Positions 35,671 to 45,675 of a stretch of DNA of 64,000 nt are shown here, one piece after another. The notes below the pieces were generated by a model that searched no databases, was not told where the DNA came from, and saw nothing but the letters and a program-made list of their open reading frames with translations. A program made the translations under genes and the position numbers. The stretch is from Pararhodobacter oceanensis (GTDB lineage Bacteria > Pseudomonadota > Alphaproteobacteria > Rhodobacterales > Rhodobacteraceae): the NCBI RefSeq assembly GCF_003076755.1, contig NZ_QDKM01000003.1:62001-126000 (forward strand). The letters are read 5' to 3'. The first letter of the stretch is position 1, and the number at the start of each line of letters is the position of its first letter.

Positions 35671-37977
35671 ATGCCAGATCGTAGCGACAGCGAAAGCGAA
35701 AGCCGCAAACTCCTGCGCCGGTTGCGGGACACTTTGGCCGAGCATGGGCAGGGTCAGGAACGGCTCGACCAGATCACCACTTTGATCGCCGAATCGATGC
35801 ATGCCGAGGTCTGCTCGATATACCTGTTTCGCGACAGCGAGACGCTGGAGTTATGCGCCACCCAAGGGTTGAACCCCGAAGCCGTGCACAACACCCGCCT
35901 GCGGCTGGGCGAGGGTCTGGTTGGCCGCGTCGCGCGCAGCGGTCAGGTGGTCAATACCGCCGACGCCCCCTCCGAACCCGGTTTCCGCTTTATGGCCGAG
36001 ACCGGCGAAGAGTGTTTCTCCAGCTTTCTGGGCGTGCCGGTGCAGCGTCTGGGCGAGAAACTCGGCGTCTTGGTGGTGCAATCTCGCAATGCCCGCGCCT
36101 ATTCCGACGATGAAATCTATGCGCTGGATGTGGTCGCGATGGTGCTCGCCGAGATGACCGAACTGGGCGCGTTCAACGGCAATGGCAGCGCGATTTCCGG
36201 CCCGCACGAGCATCCGGTGATGCTGCGCGGCGGCTCGGGGCAAGAGGGCACCGCCGAGGGCAATGTCTGGCTGCATGAGCCGCGGGTGGTGATCACCAAT
36301 TTCGTCAATGACGATCCCGACGCCGAGCTTGAGCGGCTGCGCGAGGCGGTGACCGAATTGCGCGGCTCGGTCGGCGACCTGCTGCGTATGGCCGCCGATG
36401 CCGACAAAGAGCACCGCGAAATTCTCGAGGCTTACCAAATGTTTGCCAATTCGCGCGGCTGGCTGCGGCGGATGGAGCAAGGCATTGAAAGCGGCCTCTC
36501 CGCCGAGGCCGCGGTCGAAAAAGACCAGTCGATGACCCGCGCACGCTTGCAACAGGTGCCCGATCCCTATCTGCGCGAACGGCTCTATGATCTCGACGAT
36601 CTGGCCAACCGCCTGCTGCGCATCCTGACCGGACAGGGCCGCGACACCGGTGCGATGATGCCCGACCGGCCAATTCTTGTGGCGCGCAATATCGGCCCCG
36701 GAGAACTTCTGGAATACGGCAACCGCCTCAAGGGCGTGGTGCTCGAAGAAGGCTCGGTCGGCTCGCATGCGGCGATTGTCGCGCGGGCGCTGGCGATCCC
36801 ACTGGTGGTGCATTGCGACCGCATCACCATCGAGGCGCTGAACGGCGACACGATCATCGTCGACGGCGACGAGGGCGTGGTGCATCTGCGCCCCGATGAC
36901 AGCGTCGCGGCGGCGTTTCGCGACAAGATCATCATGCAGACCCGCGCCGCCGAACGCTATGCGGCGCTGCGCGACAAACCGGCGATTGCCCGCTGCGGCG
37001 CACAGGTGGCGCTGCATATGAACGCCGGCATTATGGCCGATCTCCCCTCGCTCGAAGGCTCGGGTGCCGAGGGCGTCGGCCTGTTCCGCACCGAATTGCA
37101 GTTCCTCTTGCGCAACTCAATGCCTCGGCGCTCGGAACTGGCCGCACTCTACGCCCGCGTGCTCGATGCCGCTGGCGACCGCCGGGTGGCATTCCGCACG
37201 CTCGATATCGGCTCGGATAAGGTCATGCCCTATATGAACCGCCCCGAAGAGCCGAACCCGGCGATGGGCTGGCGGGCGATCCGCGTCGGGCTCGACAAGC
37301 CCGGCGTGATGCGGATGCAATTGCAAGCGCTGATCCGCGCCGCCAATGGCGGGCCACTGACGGTGATGTTCCCGCTGATTGCCGAGATGGGCGAATTCAT
37401 CAGCGCCCGCGATATCCTCCTGCGCGAGATCGAGCGCGAGGCGCGGCTCGGCCATCCGCTGCCGAAATCGCTGGAAGTCGGCGCGATGCTGGAAACCCCG
37501 AGCCTCGTCTATGCGCCGGATGCCTTCTTTCAACTGGCGGATTTCATCTCCATCGGCGGCAATGACCTCAAGCAGTTCTTCTTTGCCGCCGACCGCGAGA
37601 ACGAGCTGGTGCGGCGGCGCTATGACGGGCTTTCGGTCAGCTTTTTGACCTTCATTCAAAAGATCATCGAACGCTGCGCCGAGGCCGGCACCCGCCTGTC
37701 CTTCTGCGGTGAGGATGCGGGGCGTCCGATTGACGCGCTGGCGCTTGCCGGTGCGGGGATGCGCGCGCTCTCGATCCGCCCCGCCACCATCGGGCCGGTC
37801 AAAGAGCTGATTCTGCGCGCCGATCTCTCCGAAGTGGCGCAGATTATCGAAGACGCCAAGCAGCAGGGGCTCGATTCCGTGCGCCCGCAGCTGGTCTCCT
37901 ATGTGCGCAGCCTGCCGCCTCTGGACCGCTCGCAGTTTCAGCCCGCATTGAACGGCGTGACCTCGCCCGACACCTGA
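35671..37977 (+). CDS. ptsP: Phosphoenolpyruvate--protein phosphotransferase, nitrogen PTS enzyme I (EI-Ntr)
   Basis: A 768-residue EI-Ntr that uses PEP to phosphorylate NPr in the regulatory nitrogen PTS. An N-terminal GAF domain (about 20-160, binds glutamine in homologues) is followed by the enzyme I N-domain, the phospho-histidine loop GSVGSHAAIVARA (His366) and the C-terminal PEP-binding barrel (GLFRTELQFLL, SIGGNDLKQFFFAADRENE). I chose the ATG at 35671 with GAGGA upstream; a GTG lies six codons earlier. The last 40 bases overlap the end of the convergent GNAT gene. Confidence 0.96.
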   Translation: MPDRSDSESESRKLLRRLRDTLAEHGQGQERLDQITTLIAESMHAEVCSIYLFRDSETLELCATQGLNPEAVHNTRLRLGEGLVGRVARSGQVVNTADAPSEPGFRFMAETGEECFSSFLGVPVQRLGEKLGVLVVQSRNARAYSDDEIYALDVVAMVLAEMTELGAFNGNGSAISGPHEHPVMLRGGSGQEGTAEGNVWLHEPRVVITNFVNDDPDAELERLREAVTELRGSVGDLLRMAADADKEHREILEAYQMFANSRGWLRRMEQGIESGLSAEAAVEKDQSMTRARLQQVPDPYLRERLYDLDDLANRLLRILTGQGRDTGAMMPDRPILVARNIGPGELLEYGNRLKGVVLEEGSVGSHAAIVARALAIPLVVHCDRITIEALNGDTIIVDGDEGVVHLRPDDSVAAAFRDKIIMQTRAAERYAALRDKPAIARCGAQVALHMNAGIMADLPSLEGSGAEGVGLFRTELQFLLRNSMPRRSELAALYARVLDAAGDRRVAFRTLDIGSDKVMPYMNRPEEPNPAMGWRAIRVGLDKPGVMRMQLQALIRAANGGPLTVMFPLIAEMGEFISARDILLREIEREARLGHPLPKSLEVGAMLETPSLVYAPDAFFQLADFISIGGNDLKQFFFAADRENELVRRRYDGLSVSFLTFIQKIIERCAEAGTRLSFCGEDAGRPIDALALAGAGMRALSIRPATIGPVKELILRADLSEVAQIIEDAKQQGLDSVRPQLVSYVRSLPPLDRSQFQPALNGVTSPDT

Positions 37978-38426
37978 TCCCAAGCACCGGGTTGCAGCGC
38001 ATAGCCCAAGACCCGCTCGGGGTTGGTCGGCGGCGGCATCACCACATGATCCAGCCGGGTAAAACCGAACCGCTGGTAATAAGAGGCATCGCCCACCAGC
38101 AACACGCGCTCCCAGCCCAAGGCCCGCGCCGCATCCACCGATTCGCGGATCAACATCTGCGCCAGCCCTTCGCCTTGCCGCGTCGGATGCACCGCCACCG
38201 GCCCGAGCAACAGGCAAGGGTCGCCGCCGACCAGCACCGGCCATTGCCGGATCGCACCGACCACCGCGCCACTGCGGTCGCGCATCACCAGACAGAGCCC
38301 CGCCACCGGTGCCACCGCCTCGCGCAGCCGGTAGGACGAGAGCGCGGTGCGCCCGGGCGCAAAGCACAAATCGTAAAGCGCCTCGACCTCCCAGTGGTCG
38401 TCAGCTTGTTCTTGCGCCAGATCCAC
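37938..38426 (-). CDS. GNAT-family N-acetyltransferase
   Basis: A 162-residue acetyltransferase of unknown substrate. The acetyl-CoA site is VHPTRQGEGLAQMLI, and the typical late motif VLLVGDASYYQRFGF is present, as in YhbS-like proteins. The frame is open to 38486 (TTG), but the GTG at 38426 has GGAGG five bases upstream and is preferred. It overlaps ptsP tail to tail by 40 bases. Confidence 0.85.
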   Translation of the reverse strand: MDLAQEQADDHWEVEALYDLCFAPGRTALSSYRLREAVAPVAGLCLVMRDRSGAVVGAIRQWPVLVGGDPCLLLGPVAVHPTRQGEGLAQMLIRESVDAARALGWERVLLVGDASYYQRFGFTRLDHVVMPPPTNPERVLGYALQPGAWDQVSGEVTPFNAG

Positions 38427-38501
38427 CTGCGCCTCCGGCCATAAATCGCTGGACTCGCCCCTAGCATGCGATAAATCCAAGATCAAACCATAGGAGAGCT
38501 A

Positions 38502-39110
38502 ATGTTCTACCGCCCTGCAGATGGCCACGGGCTGCCGCATAATCCGTTCAACGCGCTGATCACCCCGCGCCCGATCGCCTGGGTCTCGACCCGCGACAGC
38601 GAGGGCCGTGAGAACCTCGCACCCTATTCCTTTTTCAACGCCGTCGCCTATACGCCGCCGCAGGTGATGTTCACCAATACCGGCGCGAAATCCGACCGCG
38701 AGGGCGGCAAGGACAGCGTCTCGATCATCCGCGAGACCGGCGTATTCTGCATCAATATTGTCTCTCGCGCGCTGATCGACGCGATGAATGCCAGCGCCGA
38801 ACCACTCCCGCGTGAGGTGGATGAATTCACCCATGCCGGGCTTGAACGCGCCGAATGCACCTCGATCCCCTGTTCGCGGGTGGCCGCGGCACCGGCGGCG
38901 CTGGAATGCCGCGTGACCCAGATTGTGCCGCTTCTGGGCCGTGACAATTCCATGGTGATCGGCGAGGTCACCGGCATCTATATCGATGACGCCTGCCTGA
39001 TCGACGGCCGTTTCGCCTATGAAACCTTCACCCCACTCGGGCGTTTGGGCTATCACGACTACGCCTATGTCACCGAGCCCTTCACCCTCAATCGCCCCGG
39101 TCAAACCTAA
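38502..39110 (+). CDS. Flavin reductase-like, FMN-binding split-barrel protein
   Basis: A 202-residue protein of the flavin reductase/HpaC-like family. PRPIAWVSTRDSEGRENLAP and YSFFNAVAYTPPQVMF form the FMN-binding barrel entry. Such proteins reduce FMN with NAD(P)H or act as flavin-dependent oxidoreductases. AGGAGAG precedes the ATG. There is no partner monooxygenase next to it. A short repeat motif follows the stop by about a dozen bases. Confidence 0.9.
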   Translation: MFYRPADGHGLPHNPFNALITPRPIAWVSTRDSEGRENLAPYSFFNAVAYTPPQVMFTNTGAKSDREGGKDSVSIIRETGVFCINIVSRALIDAMNASAEPLPREVDEFTHAGLERAECTSIPCSRVAAAPAALECRVTQIVPLLGRDNSMVIGEVTGIYIDDACLIDGRFAYETFTPLGRLGYHDYAYVTEPFTLNRPGQT

Positions 39111-39121
39111 CCGTAAGTCCC

Positions 39122-39148
39122 GGTTTCATCTTGCCTAAAATACTCATT
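39122..39148 (+). repeat. Short repeat motif, second copy
   Basis: TTTCATCTTGCCTAAAATAC TC matches the string at 5305-5330 and resembles the type I repeat 5' box. It lies in sense behind the flavin reductase-like gene, without the hairpins. Confidence 0.45.
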
Positions 39149-39235
39149 CCACCGCACCGCCACACGCCGCCGCCAGCCGATTAAGCGCTGGCGCGCGCGC
39201 AAGCGGGATGGCGGGCGGGAGCGCCGCGCGCGCGC

Positions 39236-40651
39236 CTATGTCTGCAACACCGCACCGGGGTTCAGAATGCCCACGGGATCGAGCAACCCCTTCAGCCCGC
39301 GCATCACCGCCAGCGAGACCGGATCACCGTAGCGCTCCAGATCCGCAGTTTTAAGCCGCCCGACCCCGTGTTCGGCGCTGACCGAGCCACCGAGCTTGGC
39401 CACCTCTTCGTGCACCGTATCCATCACCTGTCGGCGTTGTCCGTCATAGGCGGCCCGCGTTTCGCCCTCGGGCGCGAAAACGTTGAAATGCAGGTTGCCG
39501 TCGCCCAGATGGCCAAAGCAATTGACCCGAAACCCGCCCAACCGCGCCACCGCCGCCAGTGCCGCTTCGATGAAGGCGGGCAGGGCCTCCAGCGGCAGCG
39601 ACACATCATGGCTCGAGACCGAGCCAATCAGCCGGTTGGCTTCCGGTATCGCTTCGCGCAGCGCCCAGAATTGCGCCCGTTGCGCTTCGTTCTGCGCGAT
39701 CACCCCGTCGAGCGCCAGACCGGCCTCGGCGGCCTCTTCAAACAGCGTCTCTAATTCACCTTCGGGGCTCAATCCCGCCGGCAAGCCCAGATCGACCAAG
39801 ACCACCCATTCGGGCGGCACGTCGAAGGGTTGGCGCACATCCGGCAATTTTTCGGCCAGAAACCGCAGCCCCATGCCGCCGATCAACTCGAACCCCGAGA
39901 CGCCTTCGCCCAGCCGTGCCTGCGCCAGTGCCAGCAACTCAAGCGCGGCGGCGGGCGAGGGCACCACCAGCATCGCCGCGCCCGAGCGTGCCGGACGGCT
40001 GACCATGCGCAGGCTGGCGGCACTGATAAAGCCCAGCGTGCCCTCCGACCCGACAAACAGATGCCGCAGGTCATAGCCGAGATTGTCCTTGCGCAGCCGC
40101 TTGAGCCCATGGATCACCCGCCCGTCGGCCAGCACCACCTCCAGCCCCAGCACCTGCTCGCGCATATTGCCCCAGCGCAGCACACCGGTGCCGCCTGCAT
40201 TGGTCGCCAACAGCCCACCGATCCGCGCCGAACCCTCAGAGCCCAGCGAGACCGGAAACAACCGCCCGACGCCTTCAGCGGCGGCCTGCACATCGGCCAG
40301 AATACAGCCCGCTTCGGCGATCATCACATTGCCCGCAGGCTCCACCGCGCGCAGGCCGGTCATCCGCTCGGACGAAATCAACAGTGGCAGCGGCCCCTCA
40401 GTCATCACCTGCCCGCCAACCAATCCAGTGCCGCCGCCATAAGGCACCACGCCCACCTGTGCCGCCTGTGCCGCGCGCAGGATCACCGCCACCTCTTCAG
40501 GCGTGCGCGGACAGGCCACCGCCGCTGCCTGCCCAAAGTAGCGCCCGCGCGGCTCACTCAGGTCACGCTCCTCGGGCGCACGCAGTGCCGCATCGGGCAA
40601 TTGCTCGGCCAGATGCGCCAGAAATTCCGGGCCTGCGGGGTTCAACGCCAT
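39236..40651 (-). CDS. FAD-linked oxidase (GlcD / D-2-hydroxyacid dehydrogenase type)
   Basis: A 471-residue flavoprotein with an N-terminal PCMH-type FAD domain (PYGGGTGLVGGQ, LGSEGSARIGGLLATNAGG) and a C-terminal FAD-oxidase domain. HLGDGNLHFNVF and SAEHGVGRLK near the end are the metal and substrate signatures of the D-2-hydroxyglutarate/D-lactate dehydrogenase group. It probably oxidises a D-2-hydroxyacid and passes electrons to a quinone or ETF. AAAGGAG precedes the ATG. The specific substrate is not readable. Confidence 0.93.
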   Translation of the reverse strand: MALNPAGPEFLAHLAEQLPDAALRAPEERDLSEPRGRYFGQAAAVACPRTPEEVAVILRAAQAAQVGVVPYGGGTGLVGGQVMTEGPLPLLISSERMTGLRAVEPAGNVMIAEAGCILADVQAAAEGVGRLFPVSLGSEGSARIGGLLATNAGGTGVLRWGNMREQVLGLEVVLADGRVIHGLKRLRKDNLGYDLRHLFVGSEGTLGFISAASLRMVSRPARSGAAMLVVPSPAAALELLALAQARLGEGVSGFELIGGMGLRFLAEKLPDVRQPFDVPPEWVVLVDLGLPAGLSPEGELETLFEEAAEAGLALDGVIAQNEAQRAQFWALREAIPEANRLIGSVSSHDVSLPLEALPAFIEAALAAVARLGGFRVNCFGHLGDGNLHFNVFAPEGETRAAYDGQRRQVMDTVHEEVAKLGGSVSAEHGVGRLKTADLERYGDPVSLAVMRGLKGLLDPVGILNPGAVLQT

Positions 40652-40687
40652 GCCGCGCCGCTCCTTTACGTTAAGCCTAACCGCCGA

Positions 40688-41281
40688 TTAACCGACATTC
40701 GTCCGCCCCCGCCGGTCGCTGCGCAGATTGGCGTAAAGCACATGATTGCGCCAGCGCCCGTTGATCTGCAAATAGCTCTGCGCGATACCCTCGTATTTGA
40801 AACCGGATTTCTCCAGCACGCTGCGCGAGGCGACATTCTCGGGCAGGCAAGCGGCCTCAATGCGGCTCAGGTCCAGCGTGGTGAAGGCATAGCTCACCAA
40901 GCCATGGATCGCCTCGCGCATATAGCCCTGCCGCGCAAAGGGCTGGCCGATCCAATAGCCGATGGTGCCGACCTGCGCCGGACCGCCGCGGATATTCTCC
41001 AGCGTGATCGCGCCCAGCAGCAACCCGTCGCTGCGCCGGGTCAGAAACACCGGCAATCCGGTGCCCTGCGCCTGCAGCCGCGCTGCCCATTGCACACGCG
41101 CGCTAAAGCTGCGGCGGGTCAGGTGATCGGGCGACCAGGTCGGTTCCCATTTGGTCAGGAACCCGGCGCTGGCCTCACGCAATGAGGCCCATTGCCGGTA
41201 ATCGCCATGTTCGGGCAGCCGCAACACCATACGCTCGGTTTCCAGCCGGAACCGCCGCCGCGCGCGGACAAGGCCCAGCAT
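40688..41281 (-). CDS. GNAT-family N-acetyltransferase, RimJ/RimL-like
   Basis: A 197-residue acetyltransferase resembling those that acetylate ribosomal protein N-termini. IGYWIGQPFARQGYMREAI is the acetyl-CoA-binding region, and RIEAACLPENVASRSVLEKS is the following conserved helix. The start overlaps the M16 peptidase stop by one base (TGATG), so it is translationally coupled as the last gene of thrC-M16-rimJ. Confidence 0.9.
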   Translation of the reverse strand: MLGLVRARRRFRLETERMVLRLPEHGDYRQWASLREASAGFLTKWEPTWSPDHLTRRSFSARVQWAARLQAQGTGLPVFLTRRSDGLLLGAITLENIRGGPAQVGTIGYWIGQPFARQGYMREAIHGLVSYAFTTLDLSRIEAACLPENVASRSVLEKSGFKYEGIAQSYLQINGRWRNHVLYANLRSDRRGRTNVG

Positions 41282-42540
41282 CAGGCGACAAGCCTCTCGC
41301 GCAACGCCTCCAAGGGCGGCGCATCCGCCACCGGCCCATAAAGCGCCATGCTCAACCGGCCCGAAGCGGCGGTTTTCTCGGCAAATGCACGGATCGCATC
41401 CAGATCAACCGCGTCGATCTTCTCGATGGTCTCCGACAGGCTTGGCACCCTGCCCCAAACCGCCAGCAGCCGCGCCAGACGCTCGGCGCGGCTCGAGGGG
41501 CTTTCCAGCCCCATCAACAGCCCCGCCTTCATTTGGGTGCGGGCGCGGGCGACTTCGGCCTCGGACATATCTTGCGTCGAGCGGCGCAACTCATCAATCG
41601 TCAGCATCGCCAGATCAGCCAGATCGCGCCCGCCGGTGCCGGCATAGATGGTCAGCGCGCCGGTGTCCTCATGAGCGCCGGCCTGCGCAAAGGTCGTGTA
41701 ACACAGCCCGCGCTCTTCGCGCAGCTTCTGGAACAGCCGCGAAGACATGCCGCCACCCATCACAGAAGAATAAATCTGCGCAGTGAACAGATCGGCGTCG
41801 CGGTAGCCCGGCCCCTCCAGTGACAGCGCGAAATGCGCCTGCTCGAGGGTCTTAATCTCGCGCCGCTCATTGCAGGCAAAGCGCGCGGGTTCCGCCAGCG
41901 GCATCTCGACCGCAGGCAGATCGCCGAACAGCGCCTCGGCCAACCGCACGATCCGGTCGTGATGCACCGCGCCCGAGGCCGCCAGGATCATCTGCCCCGG
42001 CCCGTAGTGCCCCGCCACAAAACCGCGCAGATCCTCGGCACCGTAATTGGCGATCCGCTCGGCAGGGCCAAGGATCGGCCGCCCCAGTGCCTGATCGGGA
42101 TAGGAGGCCTCTTGCAGCCAGTCGAAAATCACATCGTCGGGGGTATCGAGCGCCTGCCCGATCTCTTGCAGGATCACATGCCGCTCAACCTCGATCTCGC
42201 GCGCATCAAACGCCGGATTGAGCACGATATCGGCGATCACATCCATCGCCAGCGGCACATCGGCCTCGAGAACTCGGGCGTAATAAGCAGTCATCTCGCG
42301 GCTGGTATAGGCGTTGATATAGCCGCCAACATCCTCGATTTCCTCGGCAATTTGCAAAGACGTGCGTTTGGCGGTGCCTTTGAATGCCATATGTTCGAGG
42401 AAATGCGCGATGCCGTTTTGCTCGCTGCGCTCATGGCGCGCACCGGCGGTGACCCAGACGCCGACCGCCGCCGAGGCCAGCCCCGGCATCGGCTCGGTGA
42501 CAATACGAAACCCGTTGTCCAGAGTTGTGATCTGCTGCAT
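41281..42540 (-). CDS. M16-family zinc peptidase
   Basis: A 419-residue homologue of mitochondrial processing peptidase. The inverted zinc motif HFLEH (46-50) is followed by the distal Glu region EVERHVILQEIG; the domain is a single two-part M16 unit. Substrates in bacteria are poorly known. Start and stop both overlap their neighbours by one base (TGATG), so it is tightly coupled to thrC. The thrC-M16 linkage is common in alphaproteobacteria. Confidence 0.94.
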   Translation of the reverse strand: MQQITTLDNGFRIVTEPMPGLASAAVGVWVTAGARHERSEQNGIAHFLEHMAFKGTAKRTSLQIAEEIEDVGGYINAYTSREMTAYYARVLEADVPLAMDVIADIVLNPAFDAREIEVERHVILQEIGQALDTPDDVIFDWLQEASYPDQALGRPILGPAERIANYGAEDLRGFVAGHYGPGQMILAASGAVHHDRIVRLAEALFGDLPAVEMPLAEPARFACNERREIKTLEQAHFALSLEGPGYRDADLFTAQIYSSVMGGGMSSRLFQKLREERGLCYTTFAQAGAHEDTGALTIYAGTGGRDLADLAMLTIDELRRSTQDMSEAEVARARTQMKAGLLMGLESPSSRAERLARLLAVWGRVPSLSETIEKIDAVDLDAIRAFAEKTAASGRLSMALYGPVADAPPLEALRERLVA

Positions 42541-43928
42541 CAGGCCCCCGTTCGCTCTAGGATCAGCGCTTGCAAGGCGGCAAGGTCGCCGGTCATGCGG
42601 GTGACGCGCTCTTCGCGCTCAAATAGATCTGCCATCCGTGGCGGCAGCGCCGGACGTATGCCGGTGGCAGCCTCGACGGCATCGGGGAATTTTGCCGGAT
42701 GCGCGGTGGCCAGCGTGATCATCGGCGTCGCGCCAAGGTGATCGACGGCGACAGCGGTGCCAACAGCGGAATGCGGGCACAATAGCTCGGCGGATTGCGC
42801 CAGCGTGGTCTTGATGCTCGCCGAGGTTTCCGCCTCGGACACGCGACCGGAAGTAAACACTTCACGCAGCGCCTGCAAAGCGCCTTGGCTGACGGTAAAG
42901 GCCCCGGTGGATTTCAACTCATCCATCACCTGCGCCACCGCCGCGCCCTCGCGCCCATAGGCATCAAACAGCGCGCGCTCGAAATTCGACGAGACCTGAA
43001 TATCCATCGACGGGCTGATCGAGGGATGCACCTTGTCGGTCTGATAGACGCCGGTGGTCAAGCAGCGGTGCAGAATGTCGTTCTGGTTGGTGGCGATCAC
43101 CAGCTTTTCAATCGGCAAGCCCATCTGCCGCGCGATATAGCCCGCGAAGATATCGCCGAAATTGCCGGTCGGCACGGTGAAGCTGACCTTGCGGTGTGGC
43201 GCACCAAGGCTGACCGCCGAGGAGAAATAATAGACCACCTGCGCCAACACCCGCGCCCAGTTGATCGAATTCACTCCCGCCAACCGCACCCGGTCGCGGA
43301 ACTCGAAATCGTTGAACATATCCTTCAAGAGGCCCTGACAGGTGTCAAAATCCCCGTCCACCGCCAGCGCATGCACATTGGCGTCCGCCGCGGTGGTCAT
43401 CTGGCGGCGCTGCACCTCGGACACACGGCCATGCGGAAACAGGATGAAGACATCGACATTGCTCAGGCCCCGAAACGCCTCGATCGCCGCTGAACCGGTG
43501 TCGCCCGAGGTCGCACCGACAATCGTCACCCGCTCGCCCGAGCGTCCCAAGGAGGCTTGGAACAACTGCCCGATCAACTGCATGGCAAAGTCTTTGAACG
43601 CCAGGGTCGGGCCGTGGAACAATTCCAGCAGGAAATGATTGGGCGCCAGTTGTTTGAGCGGCGCGCGCGCATCATGCCCGAAACCGGCGTAAGCCTGCGC
43701 GATCAGGGTCTTGAACTCGGCATCGGTGAAAGTGTCGCCGATAAACGGCTTCATCACCGTAAAGGCGATCTCTTCATAGCTTTGCCCTGCCATCGCGGCA
43801 ATCTGCGCATGGCTCAGGCTGGGCACGCTCTCGGGCAGATACAGGCCGCCGTCGCGGGCTAGCCCGGTCAGCATCGCCTGTTCAAAGCTCAATTCAGGGG
43901 CCGCGCCACGGGTGGAGATGTATTTCAT
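42540..43928 (-). CDS. thrC: Threonine synthase
   Basis: A 462-residue PLP enzyme that converts O-phosphohomoserine to threonine. MKYISTRG opens the protein, and the PLP lysine lies in TLAFKDFAMQLIG. GATSGDTGSAAIEAFRG is the phosphate-binding loop. The ATG at 43928 has GAGGAT upstream. It follows surf1 by ten bases on the same strand. Together with lysC in this window it covers the first and last steps of the threonine route. Confidence 0.97.
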   Translation of the reverse strand: MKYISTRGAAPELSFEQAMLTGLARDGGLYLPESVPSLSHAQIAAMAGQSYEEIAFTVMKPFIGDTFTDAEFKTLIAQAYAGFGHDARAPLKQLAPNHFLLELFHGPTLAFKDFAMQLIGQLFQASLGRSGERVTIVGATSGDTGSAAIEAFRGLSNVDVFILFPHGRVSEVQRRQMTTAADANVHALAVDGDFDTCQGLLKDMFNDFEFRDRVRLAGVNSINWARVLAQVVYYFSSAVSLGAPHRKVSFTVPTGNFGDIFAGYIARQMGLPIEKLVIATNQNDILHRCLTTGVYQTDKVHPSISPSMDIQVSSNFERALFDAYGREGAAVAQVMDELKSTGAFTVSQGALQALREVFTSGRVSEAETSASIKTTLAQSAELLCPHSAVGTAVAVDHLGATPMITLATAHPAKFPDAVEAATGIRPALPPRMADLFEREERVTRMTGDLAALQALILERTGA

Positions 43929-43938
43929 AGGGATATCC

Positions 43939-44619
43939 TCAGGCCGTCTGTTGCCTGATACGCCAAACAAGAATGACTGTCATCACCGCCCAGACAAAGG
44001 CCAGCGAAAACCACGTGACGGCATAGCCGAAATGATCGTTTTTGATCCCGGCGGTGGTGATCGGCACCGGCACGAGCCCCTGCACCCGCGGCGCATCCTC
44101 CCGCGCGATGATCATAATCGCCTCGGTATCCAGATACTCCGCAATCGGATCGGCATCGCGCGAGAACCACAGATCACGGTCCAGATCGGGCGCGGGGGTG
44201 AAACTGTCGGAATCCAGCGGCCAAAGCAGGTTGCCAGTAACCTCGGCCTGCGGCGCCGCCAATTCCTCTTGCAGACGCGCCGCATCCGAGATGAACCCGC
44301 GATCGACCAGCAGGCGCCGCCCCGTCTCGGTCTCGAGCACCGCGATCACACGGCTGCCGGTGCCGCGCTCGCGCTGGCTCGAGAGCACATGCACCGCTTC
44401 GCCGGTATAGCGCCCCGCAGCCTCGACCGGCAGATAGCGGTCGGCCTCGCGGTCAGGCGCCTCGGGCACCGCCACGGGGTCGGCATGAATGCGGGCTTCG
44501 ATATTGGCGATGATGGCGGCTTTCCATTCCAGCCGCGCGACCTGCCAATTCCCCAAGGAAAGCAGGATCGCCACCCCGATGATCCCGAATAGCACCGGCC
44601 CGATCATCCGCTTTAGCAT
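43939..44619 (-). CDS. SURF1-family cytochrome oxidase assembly protein
   Basis: A 226-residue membrane protein with one helix at each end (about 8-24 and 203-221) around a periplasmic domain, the SURF1 layout. GNWQVARLEWKAAII, GFISDAARL and HFGYAVTWFSLAFVWAV are conserved signatures. It helps insert heme a into oxidase subunit I. It lies downstream of ctaE after a hairpin-containing gap. Confidence 0.94.
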   Translation of the reverse strand: MLKRMIGPVLFGIIGVAILLSLGNWQVARLEWKAAIIANIEARIHADPVAVPEAPDREADRYLPVEAAGRYTGEAVHVLSSQRERGTGSRVIAVLETETGRRLLVDRGFISDAARLQEELAAPQAEVTGNLLWPLDSDSFTPAPDLDRDLWFSRDADPIAEYLDTEAIMIIAREDAPRVQGLVPVPITTAGIKNDHFGYAVTWFSLAFVWAVMTVILVWRIRQQTA

Positions 44620-44737
44620 AAGGCAAGGTCCAATCCTGTGGCGCCGGTTCTATGGTGGTCCCGGCCCAGATATGCCTCCGGCAACGCCATGGCAAGACGC
44701 GCCCTGTCACGCAGGGCTGCGGGTCTCAAAACTGCAA

Positions 44738-44758
44738 CGGGGGGCCAAATGCCCCCCG
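44738..44758 (-). terminator. Hairpin between ctaE and surf1
   Basis: A perfect 8-bp stem CGGGGGGC / GCCCCCCG with a 5-nt loop. On the minus strand TTGCAGTTTTGAG follows. A second smaller stem (GCCCTG / CAGGGC) lies at about 44701-44717. Likely a partial terminator after the structural cox genes. Confidence 0.65.
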
Positions 44759-44793
44759 CGCCTGATCTCATAGATCTGCGGTGATCCCGTGGG

Positions 44794-45597
44794 TTAGCCT
44801 TGGCCCCAGACGTAGATCGCGGCGAACACAAACAGCCAGACCACATCCACAAAGTGCCAATACCAGACCGCCGCTTCGACGCCGACGTGACGCTCGGCGG
44901 TGAAATGCCCGGAGCGGGCGCGCATATAGCAGATGAACAGGAAGATCGTGCCGACCAAGACGTGGAAGCCGTGGAAACCGGTCAGCATGAAGAAGTTCGC
45001 GCCATAGATATTGCCGGCAAAGCCAAAGCCCGCATGGCTGTATTCATAGGCCTGCAGCAGGGTGAACAGCCCGCCAAGGATCACCGCGAGGATCAGCCCG
45101 TGCTGCACGTCCTTGCGGCTTTCATTGTGCACCAGCGCGTGATGCGCCCAGGTCGCAGCACAGCCCGAGAGCAGCAGGATCAGCGTGTTGATCAACGGCA
45201 GGTGCCAGGGGTTGAAGGTCTCGACACCGGCGGGCGGGAACACGCCGTCGATGATCGGGCTCATCGGTCCCATCGGATAGAGCGCGTGTTTGAAGAAGCT
45301 CCAGAACCACGCCGAGAAGAACATCACCTCGGAGACGATGAACAGGATATAGCCATAGCGCAGCCCGATCGAGACCACCGGCGTGTGATCGCCTGAATGG
45401 CTTTCGACCACCACATCGGACCACCAGGCATACATCACGTAGAACACGCCGATCAGACCCATAAAGAAGATCCACGGACCGGATTCGTGCATCCACATGA
45501 TCGCGCCGACCATCATCACGAAGGCCGAAACCCCGCCGACGAATGGCCAGACCGATGGTGGCAGGATGTGGTAATCATGGTTCTTTTCGTGCGCCAT
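44794..45597 (-). CDS. ctaE: Cytochrome c oxidase subunit III
   Basis: A 267-residue inner-membrane protein with seven predicted helices. [18 protein letters not shown] opens it, and [18 protein letters not shown] and [15 protein letters not shown] are classical subunit III motifs. It supports proton uptake and stability of the aa3-type oxidase. It follows ctaG after 78 bases. Subunit I (ctaD) is not in the window. Confidence 0.97.
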   Translation of the reverse strand: MAHEKNHDYHILPPSVWPFVGGVSAFVMMVGAIMWMHESGPWIFFMGLIGVFYVMYAWWSDVVVESHSGDHTPVVSIGLRYGYILFIVSEVMFFSAWFWSFFKHALYPMGPMSPIIDGVFPPAGVETFNPWHLPLINTLILLLSGCAATWAHHALVHNESRKDVQHGLILAVILGGLFTLLQAYEYSHAGFGFAGNIYGANFFMLTGFHGFHVLVGTIFLFICYMRARSGHFTAERHVGVEAAVWYWHFVDVVWLFVFAAIYVWGQG

Positions 45598-45675
45598 GGT
45601 GTGTTCCCTCAGGTTTTCCCGTTTCGAACCGCTGTTGCGGCTTTCTAGCTTTGCCCCCGTTCTACCGGAAGCCGT

